From NCBI GenBank assembly GCA_025350385.1, contig JANXXZ010000329.1, positions 1-7,883 on the forward strand: a stretch of DNA of 7,883 nucleotides, in the 5' to 3' direction. The notes under the pieces were generated by a model. It did not search any database and had not been told where the DNA came from. It saw only the letters and a list, made by a program, of their open reading frames with translations. Position 1 is the stretch's first letter. Every line of letters begins with the position of its first letter. A program made the translations under genes and the position numbers. This document shows, one piece after another, positions 1-6,503 of this stretch. Source of the DNA: Bacteroidales bacterium. GTDB lineage: Bacteria; Bacteroidota; Bacteroidia; Bacteroidales; UBA4417.

Positions 1-91
1 TATAACTAATGATATATTTTTTTAATTGAAAGAATATCAGCATGTTAGTTAAATTATGAAATATATAATTTATTCTTTGATGCAATACGCA

Positions 92-103
92 GATACTGGT
101 ATC
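92..103. repeat. 12-bp inverted repeat, operator-like
   Basis: GATAC-TG-GTATC is a perfect inverted repeat with 5-bp arms and a 2-bp centre. It overlaps a second imperfect palindrome, GGTATCGTTACC (98-109, arms GGTA and TACC). It lies about 145 bases before porP, upstream of the candidate promoter, so it could bind a dimeric regulator. A 5-bp arm is short enough to occur by chance, and no known operator consensus was recognised. Confidence 0.25.
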
Positions 104-111
104 GTTACCGT

Positions 112-182
112 TAATGAAACAGGTGTCATATATTTAGTTTACAATTAAAAAAAAGAATCAATAGGAGTAATGAAACCTGTGT
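112..182 (+). repeat. imperfect 15-bp direct repeat pair
   Basis: TAATGAAACAGGTGT at 112-126 and TAATGAAACCTGTGT at 168-182 match at 13 of 15 positions. Their starts are 56 bp apart. The inner parts ACAGGT and ACCTGT are also reverse complements of each other. The second copy ends 9 bases before the TTTG proposed as the -33 element of the porP promoter, a typical place for a regulator site. The function is unknown and the match may be chance in AT-rich DNA. Confidence 0.3.
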
Positions 183-191
183 TAAACTTTG

Positions 192-220
192 TTTGCTAAT
201 TTAAATTATTATTACTTTAG
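192..220 (+). promoter_or_regulatory. candidate Bacteroidota sigma-ABfr promoter for porP
   Basis: TTTG at 192-195 is followed after 17 bases by TACTTTAG at 213-220. This resembles the Bacteroidota primary-sigma consensus TTTG / TAnnTTTG with one mismatch in the -7 box, and the spacing is at the short end of the usual range. Transcription would begin near 227 and leave a leader of about 20 nt before the ATG at 247. AAGGG at 231-235 could act as a weak Shine-Dalgarno sequence. The promoter would serve the whole por/gld cluster. It rests on consensus matching only. Confidence 0.4.
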
Positions 221-246
221 CCGCTCTATTAAGGGCTTTAATTTTA

Positions 247-1218
247 ATGTACAATAAATTCCTGATTTCTGCTTTTCTTGTTCTTCTGCTGATTATAGCG
301 GATTCAGGAAAGTTGTCGGCACAGCAGGAGCCCCAGTTTACGCATAATATGTTCAATTTCTCTTCTGTTAATCCAGGGCATTTCGGACTGATGGACGGGA
401 TTTGCGTAACCGGACTGATGCGTGAGCAGTGGCTTGGATTTAAGGATGATAACGGGAACAAGGTTGCACCTGAAACATTCCTGGTTTCGGCCGATGCTCC
501 GATCCGTTTTATTCATGGAGGTGTTGGAGTGGCTATTGTCCAGGATAAGTACGGTTTTTTCAAGGATATGAGCTTAAAATTGGGTTATGCGTACCATACA
601 ACTATAGGTGCTGGAAAACTTGGGATCGGGATCAATGCCAGTTTCCTCAATAAGTCATCAAGTTTTACCAGTGATAATATTCAGGCAATTGATATGGAAG
701 ATCCTGCCGTTAAAGCTTTGTTATCGGCAAAATCCATTTTGTTTACTGATTTTTCTGCCGGGGCGTTTCTTATCAATCCCACCTATTATCTGAGCATATC
801 TTCCACACAGATACTTGAAACATCGAAGTTTCTTGATAAAACAGGGCAGCAGGGTAATTTTAAACTTCGGCGACATTATTATGCTGCCGGAGGTTATAAT
901 CTCACATCTCCGGCTTACCCGGGATATGTTTTTACCCCTTCAGTCTTTGTTAAGTCGGATGGAGCCGCATTGCAAGCTGATTTCAATGCATTGGTAACCT
1001 ATAATAAGAAAGTCTGGGGCGGGATGACATACCGTATCGGGGAAACAGTTGCCCTCATGGTTGGTTTCAGGTTTAATGATATAGAAATCGGATATTCGTA
1101 CGACATACCAATGACACGTGTTGGAGCTACGGGTAGTCATGAAATAATGGCCCGTTATGTTTTTAAACTCGAACGTGAAAAAGCCAGAACCGGTTACAGG
1201 AATACCCGTTTCCTCTAA
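247..1218 (+). CDS. porP: type IX secretion system outer-membrane protein, PorP/SprF family
   Basis: The protein has 323 residues, the usual size for the PorP/SprF family. It starts with a Sec signal peptide: a hydrophobic stretch at residues 5-18 and a signal-peptidase I site after Leu-Ser-Ala25, so the mature protein begins Gln-Gln. The mature N-terminus has the family hallmarks EPQFTHNMFN followed by VNPG (a variant of the common NPAYAG) and then REQWLGFK. The C-terminal part has YRIGETVALMVGFRF, EIGYSYDIPMTR, GSHEIMARYVF, typical of the last beta strands of these outer-membrane barrels. By family knowledge, such proteins sit in the outer membrane and assist T9SS substrate export or surface anchoring. 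In Porphyromonas gingivalis, PorP is encoded first in the porPKLMN cluster, exactly the order seen here. The ATG at 247 is chosen because it directly begins the signal peptide. The paralogue (PorP versus SprF) cannot be fixed by sequence alone, but synteny with gldKLMN favours PorP. Confidence 0.93.
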   Translation: MYNKFLISAFLVLLLIIADSGKLSAQQEPQFTHNMFNFSSVNPGHFGLMDGICVTGLMREQWLGFKDDNGNKVAPETFLVSADAPIRFIHGGVGVAIVQDKYGFFKDMSLKLGYAYHTTIGAGKLGIGINASFLNKSSSFTSDNIQAIDMEDPAVKALLSAKSILFTDFSAGAFLINPTYYLSISSTQILETSKFLDKTGQQGNFKLRRHYYAAGGYNLTSPAYPGYVFTPSVFVKSDGAALQADFNALVTYNKKVWGGMTYRIGETVALMVGFRFNDIEIGYSYDIPMTRVGATGSHEIMARYVFKLEREKARTGYRNTRFL

Positions 1219-1452
1219 TTCTAAAGGATAAGAAAATGGGAATAGGTGTTTGTTTGAATTGAAAAATATACGAAAGCATATAATAAAGCCTAACAACAAT
1301 CGTTATTTGCATACTGAAATGATTTCTGATTGCCTGTAATGCTTGTAATTGCAGGGATCATTAAGTGTAAAACAAACCATTCTTGTTGTAAATTGGGACC
1401 TGAATCAACGAAGAATGCAGGCGACGCGAGATCAAAACAAAAAAATATTTCA
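1219..1452 (+). other. porP-gldK intergenic gap
   Basis: These 234 bases are much longer than the other gaps in the cluster (90, 56 and 20 bases). In-frame codons extend gldK upstream to an ATG at 1330, but that reading would bury the lipoprotein signal peptide and is not used. The gap holds one imperfect hairpin at 1327-1360. I saw no perfect TAnnTTTG element and no stem followed by a T-run, so neither a terminator nor a separate promoter is supported. Confidence 0.5.
1327..1360 (+). other. imperfect hairpin in the porP-gldK gap
   Basis: The outer arm TGAT (1327-1330) pairs with ATCA (1357-1360). After a small internal loop, CCTGTAA (1333-1339) pairs with TTGCAGG (1349-1355), with one G-U pair and a 9-nt loop. 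No T-run follows, so it is not an intrinsic terminator. It could be an RNA-processing or stability element that sets the ratio of porP to gldKLMN, or a chance structure. Confidence 0.3.
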
Positions 1453-2811
1453 ATGAAAAAACTAATTTTCATTTCTCTTGTGATCATTCTCTTAGGTAGC
1501 TGTAAGAACACCGGCAATGGTGAACTTATCGGTGTAGAGAAAAGAGAGAAGTTCTACCAGCCAGATCCTTTCGGTATGACTTACGTTCCGATGGGCAGTT
1601 ACACCATGGGTTCCGGTGACCAGGATGTGCCTTACGCCCATCTAAATAATCCGCGAACCATTACGGTTACCGCCTTTTGGATGGATGAAACTGAAATTAC
1701 TAATAATGAATACCGACAATTCGTGTATTGGGTAAGAGATTCTATTGCCCGTAGAATACTTGGGGAAGTCAATGCTGAAGAATTCCTTATATCAGAAAAC
1801 AAAAAAACTGGTGAAACCTATGATCCTCCTTACCTGAACTGGGATGCTGAGATTGACTGGACAAAAGAAGAAAACCGCGACGCCCTTGAACAGATGTTTT
1901 TACCAGAACATGAAAGGTATTATAGGAAAAAAGAAATTGATACCCGGAAACTCTATTACGAATATTATCTGATAGATCTTCTTGCTGCATCACGTAAAGA
2001 TTATAACCAGGCCGGCGATTCAAAAAACGGAAGCTTTGCCAACCGCCCTCAGGGCATGAAGGACCGCTCAGTATTTGTACGTAAGGAAGTAATCAATGTT
2101 TATCCTGATACACTTGCCTGGCTTCACGATTATGCCTACAGTTATAATGATCCTATGTCGCAGCGCTATTTCTGGCATCCTGCATACGATAACTATCCTG
2201 TAGTAGGTGTCAACTGGAAACAGGCTACTGCTTTTTGTGTTTGGCGCACCCGGTTACTCGAAGCTTTTCTTTCACGGCGTAAAAGTGCTGTTCCCAATGA
2301 ATTCAGACTTCCAACCGAAGGTGAATGGGAATGGGCAGCTCGCGGAGGCAATACCCTTAGCCCTTATCCTTGGGGAGGTCCCTATACCCGTAACGATAAA
2401 GGATGTTTTCTTGCCAACTTCAAACCGCTTCGCGGAAATTATATTGACGACGGTGGCGCACGCACCGTTGTTGTTGCACATTACCCTGCCAATGATTTTG
2501 GATTATACGACATGTCAGGAAATGTATCTGAGTGGTGTGCCGATGCATGGGACGAATCAGCCAGCCAGTTTACCTGGGACCTTAATCCAACCTATCAGTA
2601 TAACGCAAAAGAAGATGATCCTCCCGCTTTAAAGCGCAAACTGGTCAGGGGAGGATCGTGGAAAGATATTGCTTACTATATTCAGGTTGGAACCCGAAAT
2701 TATGAATACCAGGACTCAGCAAAATGTTATATAGGTTTCCGTTGCGTCCAGGATTTCATGGGCCGTCAGAAAGATGATAACCCTTCAAGAGCATCGAGAA
2801 TTTATAATTAA
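1453..2811 (+). CDS. gldK: T9SS / gliding-motility lipoprotein GldK (PorK), FGE-like fold
   Basis: The product has 452 residues, close to known GldK proteins (about 460). The N-terminus is a lipoprotein signal peptide, MKKLIFISLVIILL, with lipobox L14-G-S-C17. Cys17 would be lipidated and anchor the protein at the outer membrane. The rest matches the formylglycine-generating-enzyme/sulfatase-modifying fold: PMGSYTMGS (46-54), MDETEITNNEYRQF (77-90), VVGVNWKQATAFC (250-262), FRLPTEGEWEWAARGG (284-299), FGLYDMSGNVSEWC (349-362), RGGSW (399-403) and GFRC (428-431). A large insertion at about 100-240 separates the first motifs, as expected for GldK. The segment after RGGSW (residues 404-416) contains no cysteine, so the copper-binding cysteine pair of real FGE appears lost and the role is structural. 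By family knowledge, GldK forms the outer-membrane-associated ring with GldN. The ATG at 1453 is chosen over the in-frame ATG at 1330 because it places the signal peptide at the start. No Shine-Dalgarno is visible; the upstream sequence is A-rich, common in this phylum. Confidence 0.95.
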   Translation: MKKLIFISLVIILLGSCKNTGNGELIGVEKREKFYQPDPFGMTYVPMGSYTMGSGDQDVPYAHLNNPRTITVTAFWMDETEITNNEYRQFVYWVRDSIARRILGEVNAEEFLISENKKTGETYDPPYLNWDAEIDWTKEENRDALEQMFLPEHERYYRKKEIDTRKLYYEYYLIDLLAASRKDYNQAGDSKNGSFANRPQGMKDRSVFVRKEVINVYPDTLAWLHDYAYSYNDPMSQRYFWHPAYDNYPVVGVNWKQATAFCVWRTRLLEAFLSRRKSAVPNEFRLPTEGEWEWAARGGNTLSPYPWGGPYTRNDKGCFLANFKPLRGNYIDDGGARTVVVAHYPANDFGLYDMSGNVSEWCADAWDESASQFTWDLNPTYQYNAKEDDPPALKRKLVRGGSWKDIAYYIQVGTRNYEYQDSAKCYIGFRCVQDFMGRQKDDNPSRASRIYN

Positions 2812-2837
2812 AAGGCCGATTACATTTGACCGGTTTT
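2812..2837 (+). other. weak hairpin directly after gldK
   Basis: AAGGCCG (2812-2818) can pair with CGGTTTT (2831-2837) as a 7-bp stem with two G-U pairs and a 12-nt loop. The T-run is part of the stem rather than after it, so strong termination is unlikely. It might cause partial pausing or stabilise the gldK mRNA end. It starts on the base after the gldK stop codon. Confidence 0.25.
2821..2828 (+). promoter_or_regulatory. perfect TAnnTTTG -7 element between gldK and gldL
   Basis: TACATTTG matches the Bacteroidota -7 consensus TAnnTTTG exactly and lies 74 to 81 bases before the gldL ATG. No TTTG was found at the proper distance upstream, since that region is the end of gldK and reads TTTA at best. 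It might be a weak internal promoter that adds gldL-gldM-gldN transcript beyond that of porP-gldK. The element also sits inside the loop of the weak hairpin at 2812-2837. Confidence 0.3.
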
Positions 2838-2901
2838 GTTATTAATTATTGCTAGAAAGATCTGAAATAATTTAATAGTTAACAGTAAATCAATAAACAT
2901 C

Positions 2902-3951
2902 ATGAGTTTAGCAAGTTTTGTAAGCGGTAGGTTCTATAAGAGCTTTATGTCGAAAGTATATGGTTGGGGAGCAGCCTTGGTTATTATGGGGGCTCTTTTT
3001 AAAATCAACCATTATAATTACGCTGACATAATGCTTATTATCGGATTAACAACTGAAGCGTTGATCTTTTTCTTTTCAGCATTTGAACCGCCTCACGTAG
3101 AACCTGACTGGAGTCTTGTGTATCCGGAACTTGCCGGTATGTATCACGGTGGAACCGGTACTCCAGGTGCAGCTCCCCGAAGGCCAGGTCAACAAGGGAA
3201 ATCTATCACCCAGGAATTGGATGATATGCTTACCAAATCAAAGATAGGACCTGAACTCATCGAAAGTCTTGGCGATGGGATGCGGAAAATGAGCGATAAC
3301 GTAAGTAAGATGACGGATGTTACCAGTACCGCTGTTGCAACTGACGATTTTGTTAAAAATGTGAAAGATGCCAGCAAATCAGCAGGCGAACTTTCTACAT
3401 CCTATAAGAAAACGGCCGATGCAATGAATCAGGATGCAAACAACGTTGGTGAACTTTCGAGCAGTGTTAAATCTGCTGCAACTTCTGCCGGAACACTGGC
3501 AGGCGTTTATACCGAAGTTTCAGCCGCTATCAAGAAAGAAATGACAGCTACCGAGCAGTTCTCCAATAGTTTAACGATGGCAACCGATTCGGCTAACAAA
3601 TTGGCGCAAAAATACAATGCGTCAGCCGAATTGCTTGATAAATCAGCCGAAGCGCTTAACTTCAGTTCACTAGATTCAAAATCGTATAACGATCAGCTCC
3701 AGAAAATTTCCAAGAACCTGACCGCACTCAACGCAATTTACGAAATCCAGTTACAAAGTTCCAACGAGCAGATTGAAGCAACAAACAAATTGCGTGCAAC
3801 AGTCAATACCTTCCTTGGAAGTATGAACGATTCTACCGGCAACATGACCAAGTATAAGGAGGAGATTGACCAACTTACCAAGCGCGTGACGGCCCTTAAC
3901 CAGGTATATGGTAACATGCTTACCGCCATGAACGTAAATGTCAATAAATAA
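2902..3951 (+). CDS. gldL: T9SS / gliding-motility inner-membrane motor protein GldL (PorL)
   Basis: GldL is the stator-like half of the proton-driven motor that powers T9SS and gliding. Two transmembrane helices lie at about residues 19-35 and 41-61. The motifs GALFKINHY and IGLTTEALIFFFSAFEPP match the family. Lys34, His37, Glu52 and Glu62 correspond to Lys27, His30, Glu49 and Glu59 of Flavobacterium johnsoniae GldL (alignment from memory), of which the intramembrane Glu is central to proton coupling. The loop between the helices looks about four residues shorter than in that protein. After a Gly/Pro-rich linker (79-100), residues 102-349 form an Ala/Ser/Thr-rich cytoplasmic domain. In it, Leu-x3-Tyr motifs at Tyr168, 203, 238, 280 and 336 are all spaced by multiples of seven, which indicates a long coiled coil. 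At 349 residues the protein is much longer than the F. johnsoniae form (about 215) and somewhat longer than PorL of P. gingivalis (about 310). The start at 2902 gives the expected N-terminus. No Shine-Dalgarno is visible. gldM follows after 56 bases. Confidence 0.95.
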   Translation: MSLASFVSGRFYKSFMSKVYGWGAALVIMGALFKINHYNYADIMLIIGLTTEALIFFFSAFEPPHVEPDWSLVYPELAGMYHGGTGTPGAAPRRPGQQGKSITQELDDMLTKSKIGPELIESLGDGMRKMSDNVSKMTDVTSTAVATDDFVKNVKDASKSAGELSTSYKKTADAMNQDANNVGELSSSVKSAATSAGTLAGVYTEVSAAIKKEMTATEQFSNSLTMATDSANKLAQKYNASAELLDKSAEALNFSSLDSKSYNDQLQKISKNLTALNAIYEIQLQSSNEQIEATNKLRATVNTFLGSMNDSTGNMTKYKEEIDQLTKRVTALNQVYGNMLTAMNVNVNK

Positions 3952-4007
3952 CATTTTTTGTATCACAGCAACTATTATTAACTGCTTAACATTGAAATTA
4001 TTGAATT

Positions 4008-5567
4008 ATGGCTGGATATAAAGAGACGCCAAGACAAAAAATGATCGCTATGATGTATTTAGTGCTAACCGCCCTTTTAGCGCTGAACGTATCTAAAGAG
4101 ATCCTGAATGCGTTCTTGATTGTAAATGATAGTATGGAGAGTACAAACTATATATTCGGGACCAAAACGGAAGCAATGTATAAACAGTTTGAAGCCCAGA
4201 ATCTGCAAAACCCGGTTAAAGTTGGTCCCTATTACAACAAGGCATTACAAGCAAAGAAGCTTTCAACCGAAATGAAAGATTATATCATCAACACAAAATA
4301 TGAGATGGTAGCTTTCTCGGAAAGGATTCCTCTAGCTGAGGCAAAGGTAAAATCACTTCGAGAGTTAAAAGGAAAGGACAAGTATGATCAGACTACATCT
4401 TTTTTCATTGGGAGTTCCGAAGATGGCTCAAGAGGCAGATCACGCGAACTTAAAAACAAGATTATCAAGTTTAAACAGGAACTGCTTAATCTTGTTGACC
4501 CCGACAAACGGGGAATGATCAAACTCGGACTTGATACTGATGGTCCTTTCTATAACGCGGATAATAAAAAGCAAAACTGGGAAATCCACAATTTCTACCG
4601 GACTATACTGGCCGCAGATGTTACTATTCTCAATAAGCTCATTGCTGAAGTACAAAATGCCGAATCGGATGTGGTAACCCACTTCATGAGCCAGATTTCG
4701 GCTGCCGACTTCAAAATTGACCAGGTTGGGGCAACGGTTGTTCCGAAAAGTCAATATGTGTTTATGGGCGACAACTATGAAGCTGAAGTTTTTGTAACCG
4801 CTATGGACTCAAAGCAAAGTTTCACTGCAAACATCGGAGGCCGTGGTTATACAAGCGAAGGTGGCAAAGTTAAAGTGTTGTTACCAGCTACTTCACCAGG
4901 ACCTAAAACTGTTACCGGAAATGTGATGTTCAAATCGCCCGATGGTACAATAAAGCCCTACAATGTTTCATTTGATTATATTGTCGCTCCTCCTACACTT
5001 ACTGTCGCTCCAACAAAAATGAACGTTCTGTATGCAGCAGTGGATAACCCGGTATCAATCTCAGCCGGTGGGGTTTCGGACGCGATGATCAGTGCAACTA
5101 TTTCTCAGGGAACCATTGTACGTGTCGGAAATGCCTGGATTGCCAGGGTTTCTCAGCCCGGCAAGGCCCTGGTTACTGTTACTGCCAAAGTGGGCGACCA
5201 GGTTAAACGTATGGGTTCGTATGAATTCCGTGTAAAAAATGTACCCAGTCCTACTGCCACAATCGCCGGTGCATCTGATGGTCCCGTTAGCAGGGATCTG
5301 ATTTCCGCTTCCGGAGCGCTTATTCCAAAAATGCCTGTCGATTTCGAATTTGACCTGAACTTCATTATCACATCCTATAACTTTTCAGGGAACCGTAAAG
5401 GTGATATTGTTCCTTTCTCCGGTACCGGAAACAGGTTGACAGAGCAAATGAAGGATTTTATCAGGGGATGTAAACGGGGTGACAAGGTAGTGTTTGAAGA
5501 CATTTATGCAAAGGGTCCTGACGGGAAAAACCGCAAACTGAACCCAATCGTACTTACTGTACAATAA
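4008..5567 (+). CDS. gldM: T9SS / gliding-motility inner-membrane motor protein GldM (PorM)
   Basis: GldM is the partner of GldL in the inner-membrane motor and carries its motion across the periplasm to the GldKN ring. The 519 residues match the family length (about 513-516). The N-terminus MAGYKETPRQKM is the conserved cytoplasmic stub, followed by one transmembrane helix at about 12-31 and then NVSKEILNAF. Arg9 is the residue that in F. johnsoniae faces the GldL glutamate. From family structures, the periplasmic part should be a mostly helical D1 (about 40-235), Ig-like D2 (about 236-327) and D3 (about 328-411), and a C-terminal D4 (about 412-519) that contacts GldK/GldN. The sequence changes accordingly from helical, charged segments to beta-rich ones, such as TPRQK at the start and YVFMGDNYEAEVFV in D2. 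The D4 end contains FIRGCKRGDKVVFEDIYAKG (484-503). The stop is 20 bases before gldN, which supports co-transcription and perhaps translational coupling. Confidence 0.96.
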   Translation: MAGYKETPRQKMIAMMYLVLTALLALNVSKEILNAFLIVNDSMESTNYIFGTKTEAMYKQFEAQNLQNPVKVGPYYNKALQAKKLSTEMKDYIINTKYEMVAFSERIPLAEAKVKSLRELKGKDKYDQTTSFFIGSSEDGSRGRSRELKNKIIKFKQELLNLVDPDKRGMIKLGLDTDGPFYNADNKKQNWEIHNFYRTILAADVTILNKLIAEVQNAESDVVTHFMSQISAADFKIDQVGATVVPKSQYVFMGDNYEAEVFVTAMDSKQSFTANIGGRGYTSEGGKVKVLLPATSPGPKTVTGNVMFKSPDGTIKPYNVSFDYIVAPPTLTVAPTKMNVLYAAVDNPVSISAGGVSDAMISATISQGTIVRVGNAWIARVSQPGKALVTVTAKVGDQVKRMGSYEFRVKNVPSPTATIAGASDGPVSRDLISASGALIPKMPVDFEFDLNFIITSYNFSGNRKGDIVPFSGTGNRLTEQMKDFIRGCKRGDKVVFEDIYAKGPDGKNRKLNPIVLTVQ

Positions 5568-5570
5568 TTA

Positions 5571-5589
5571 ATTTTAGTTCAGCTAAAAT
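5571..5589 (+). promoter_or_regulatory. hairpin covering the gldN start codon
   Basis: ATTTTAG (5571-5577) and CTAAAAT (5583-5589) form a perfect 7-bp stem with a 5-nt loop. The right arm includes the first two bases of the gldN ATG (5588-5590), and the structure begins 3 bases after the gldM stop. Ribosomes finishing gldM could open it and so couple gldN translation to gldM. The stem is AT-rich and therefore weak, and no Shine-Dalgarno lies in it. Confidence 0.35.
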
Positions 5590-6442
5590 GAATAAACTCT
5601 TTTCAATGCTTGTACTTGTATTGCTGTTATCAGCAAGCAGTACGTTCGCTCAGCAGTTGCTTAACACACCCCCGCGTGACGGAGTGGTGGATAAGGCTGA
5701 CCGCATAGAGAAAAAGCCAATTCCCTATCCATGGATCAGGAACTCTGATTATGTGTGGGAAAAACGCATCTGGAGGGTAATTGACCTGCGCGAGAAAATG
5801 AATCAGCCTATGTACTATCCGGAAACACCGCATAATAACTGGAAGAGTTTTATGACAGTGCTGATGGATGCCATGAAAGAAGGAAGTATTACTGCATACG
5901 ATGCCAGTTCGCCTACTGATGAGTTCATTGTCCCTCTTTCGTATAAAGAGATAATGAGTAAGGTAGAAAAAACGGATAGTACGCAAATGCAACGCGATAC
6001 TCCTCCTTATGATTTCTATGATACAGTTATTGTTAAAAAATTCCGCCCTACTGACGTGAAACGTTTCAGGGTGAAGGAAGATTGGTTTTTTGACAAGCAA
6101 CGTTCCATGATGCAAGTTCGGATCATAGGCATTTGCCCGATCACTGAGGTTTTTGACCCAAAAGGTGATTTCAGGGGTTACTCCCAGCTGTTCTGGATCT
6201 ATTTTCCTGAAGCAAGACCGGTTTTGGCTAAGTCAGAAGTCTTTAACCGTTTCAACGGTGCTGCACGTATGACGTATGATGACTTGTTCTGGAAAAGGAT
6301 GTTCAGCAGCTATATTTATAAGGAAGATAACGTATACGATCGCCGTATTGCGGAGTATACTACCGGTATTGACGCAATGCTTGAATCGGAACGCATAAAG
6401 ACAGATTTGTCCAACTTTGAACAAAACCTTTGGGAATACTAA
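5588..6442 (+). CDS. gldN: T9SS / gliding-motility protein GldN (PorN)
   Basis: GldN is the periplasmic partner of the lipoprotein GldK. Family knowledge places the two in a large ring under the outer membrane that contacts GldM. The protein has 284 residues, with a signal peptide (hydrophobic at 7-18) and a cleavage site after Thr-Phe-Ala21, so the mature protein begins Gln-Gln as in PorP of this cluster. Family features are YVWEKRIWRVIDLREKMN (55-72) with YYPE, DWFFDKQRSMMQVRIIGICP (165-184), QLFWIYFPEAR (200-210), EVFNRFNGAARMTYDDLF (217-234) and a C-terminal IDAMLESERIK ending in WEY. It is shorter than the better-studied F. johnsoniae and P. gingivalis proteins (roughly 340-360, from memory). 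Since it ends in the family's conserved WEY region, it seems to lack only a variable tail and is not broken. It is the last gene of the cluster, with a terminator about 60 bases downstream. Confidence 0.95.
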   Translation: MNKLFSMLVLVLLLSASSTFAQQLLNTPPRDGVVDKADRIEKKPIPYPWIRNSDYVWEKRIWRVIDLREKMNQPMYYPETPHNNWKSFMTVLMDAMKEGSITAYDASSPTDEFIVPLSYKEIMSKVEKTDSTQMQRDTPPYDFYDTVIVKKFRPTDVKRFRVKEDWFFDKQRSMMQVRIIGICPITEVFDPKGDFRGYSQLFWIYFPEARPVLAKSEVFNRFNGAARMTYDDLFWKRMFSSYIYKEDNVYDRRIAEYTTGIDAMLESERIKTDLSNFEQNLWEY

Positions 6443-6503
6443 TGGATCAGTTTGTTAACATTTATTCCTGAGAATTTCATAAGATACATTCATTTTGATA
6501 ATA

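Larger units (their letters stand above)
1..246. other. AT-rich non-coding leader upstream of porP
   Basis: No convincing gene lies here. The stretch is strongly AT-rich, clearly more so than the genes to its right. It contains a possible promoter close to porP, a short perfect inverted repeat (92-103) and an imperfect direct repeat (112-126 and 168-182), listed separately. The only + strand reading frame of note is a 30-codon frame from the ATG at 56 to the TAA at 146. It has no clear ribosome-binding site and no recognisable similarity, so it is not called as a gene. No 3' end of an upstream gene was recognised. Confidence 0.6.

Noticed and set aside
56..148. 30-codon open frame from the ATG at 56 to the TAA at 146 upstream of porP
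   Set aside because: It is very short, has no clear ribosome-binding site, lies in AT-rich DNA and resembles no family I recognise. Chance is the simplest explanation.
940..1299. 119-codon minus-strand open frame overlapping the end of porP
   Set aside because: It is antisense to a well-supported T9SS gene, has no recognisable domain and is a shadow of that gene.
1330..1452. N-terminal extension of gldK from the in-frame ATG at 1330
   Set aside because: It would put 41 residues ahead of a textbook lipoprotein signal peptide and lipobox. The ATG at 1453 is much more likely, and 1330-1360 also overlaps the hairpin.
2207..2632. 141-codon + strand open frame inside gldK
   Set aside because: It is an alternative frame within the conserved FGE-like domain of gldK, without family similarity of its own.
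3936..3960. Possible terminator at the end of gldL (AAATGT / ACATTT followed by T residues)
   Set aside because: The 6-bp stem is almost all A-T with one G-C pair, and most of the T-run is used in or directly at the stem. It is too weak to terminate, and the gldM gene just downstream belongs to the same complex.
5630..6115. 161-codon minus-strand open frame inside gldN
   Set aside because: It is fully antisense to gldN, whose + strand protein has clear family motifs. The minus-strand protein has no recognisable domain.
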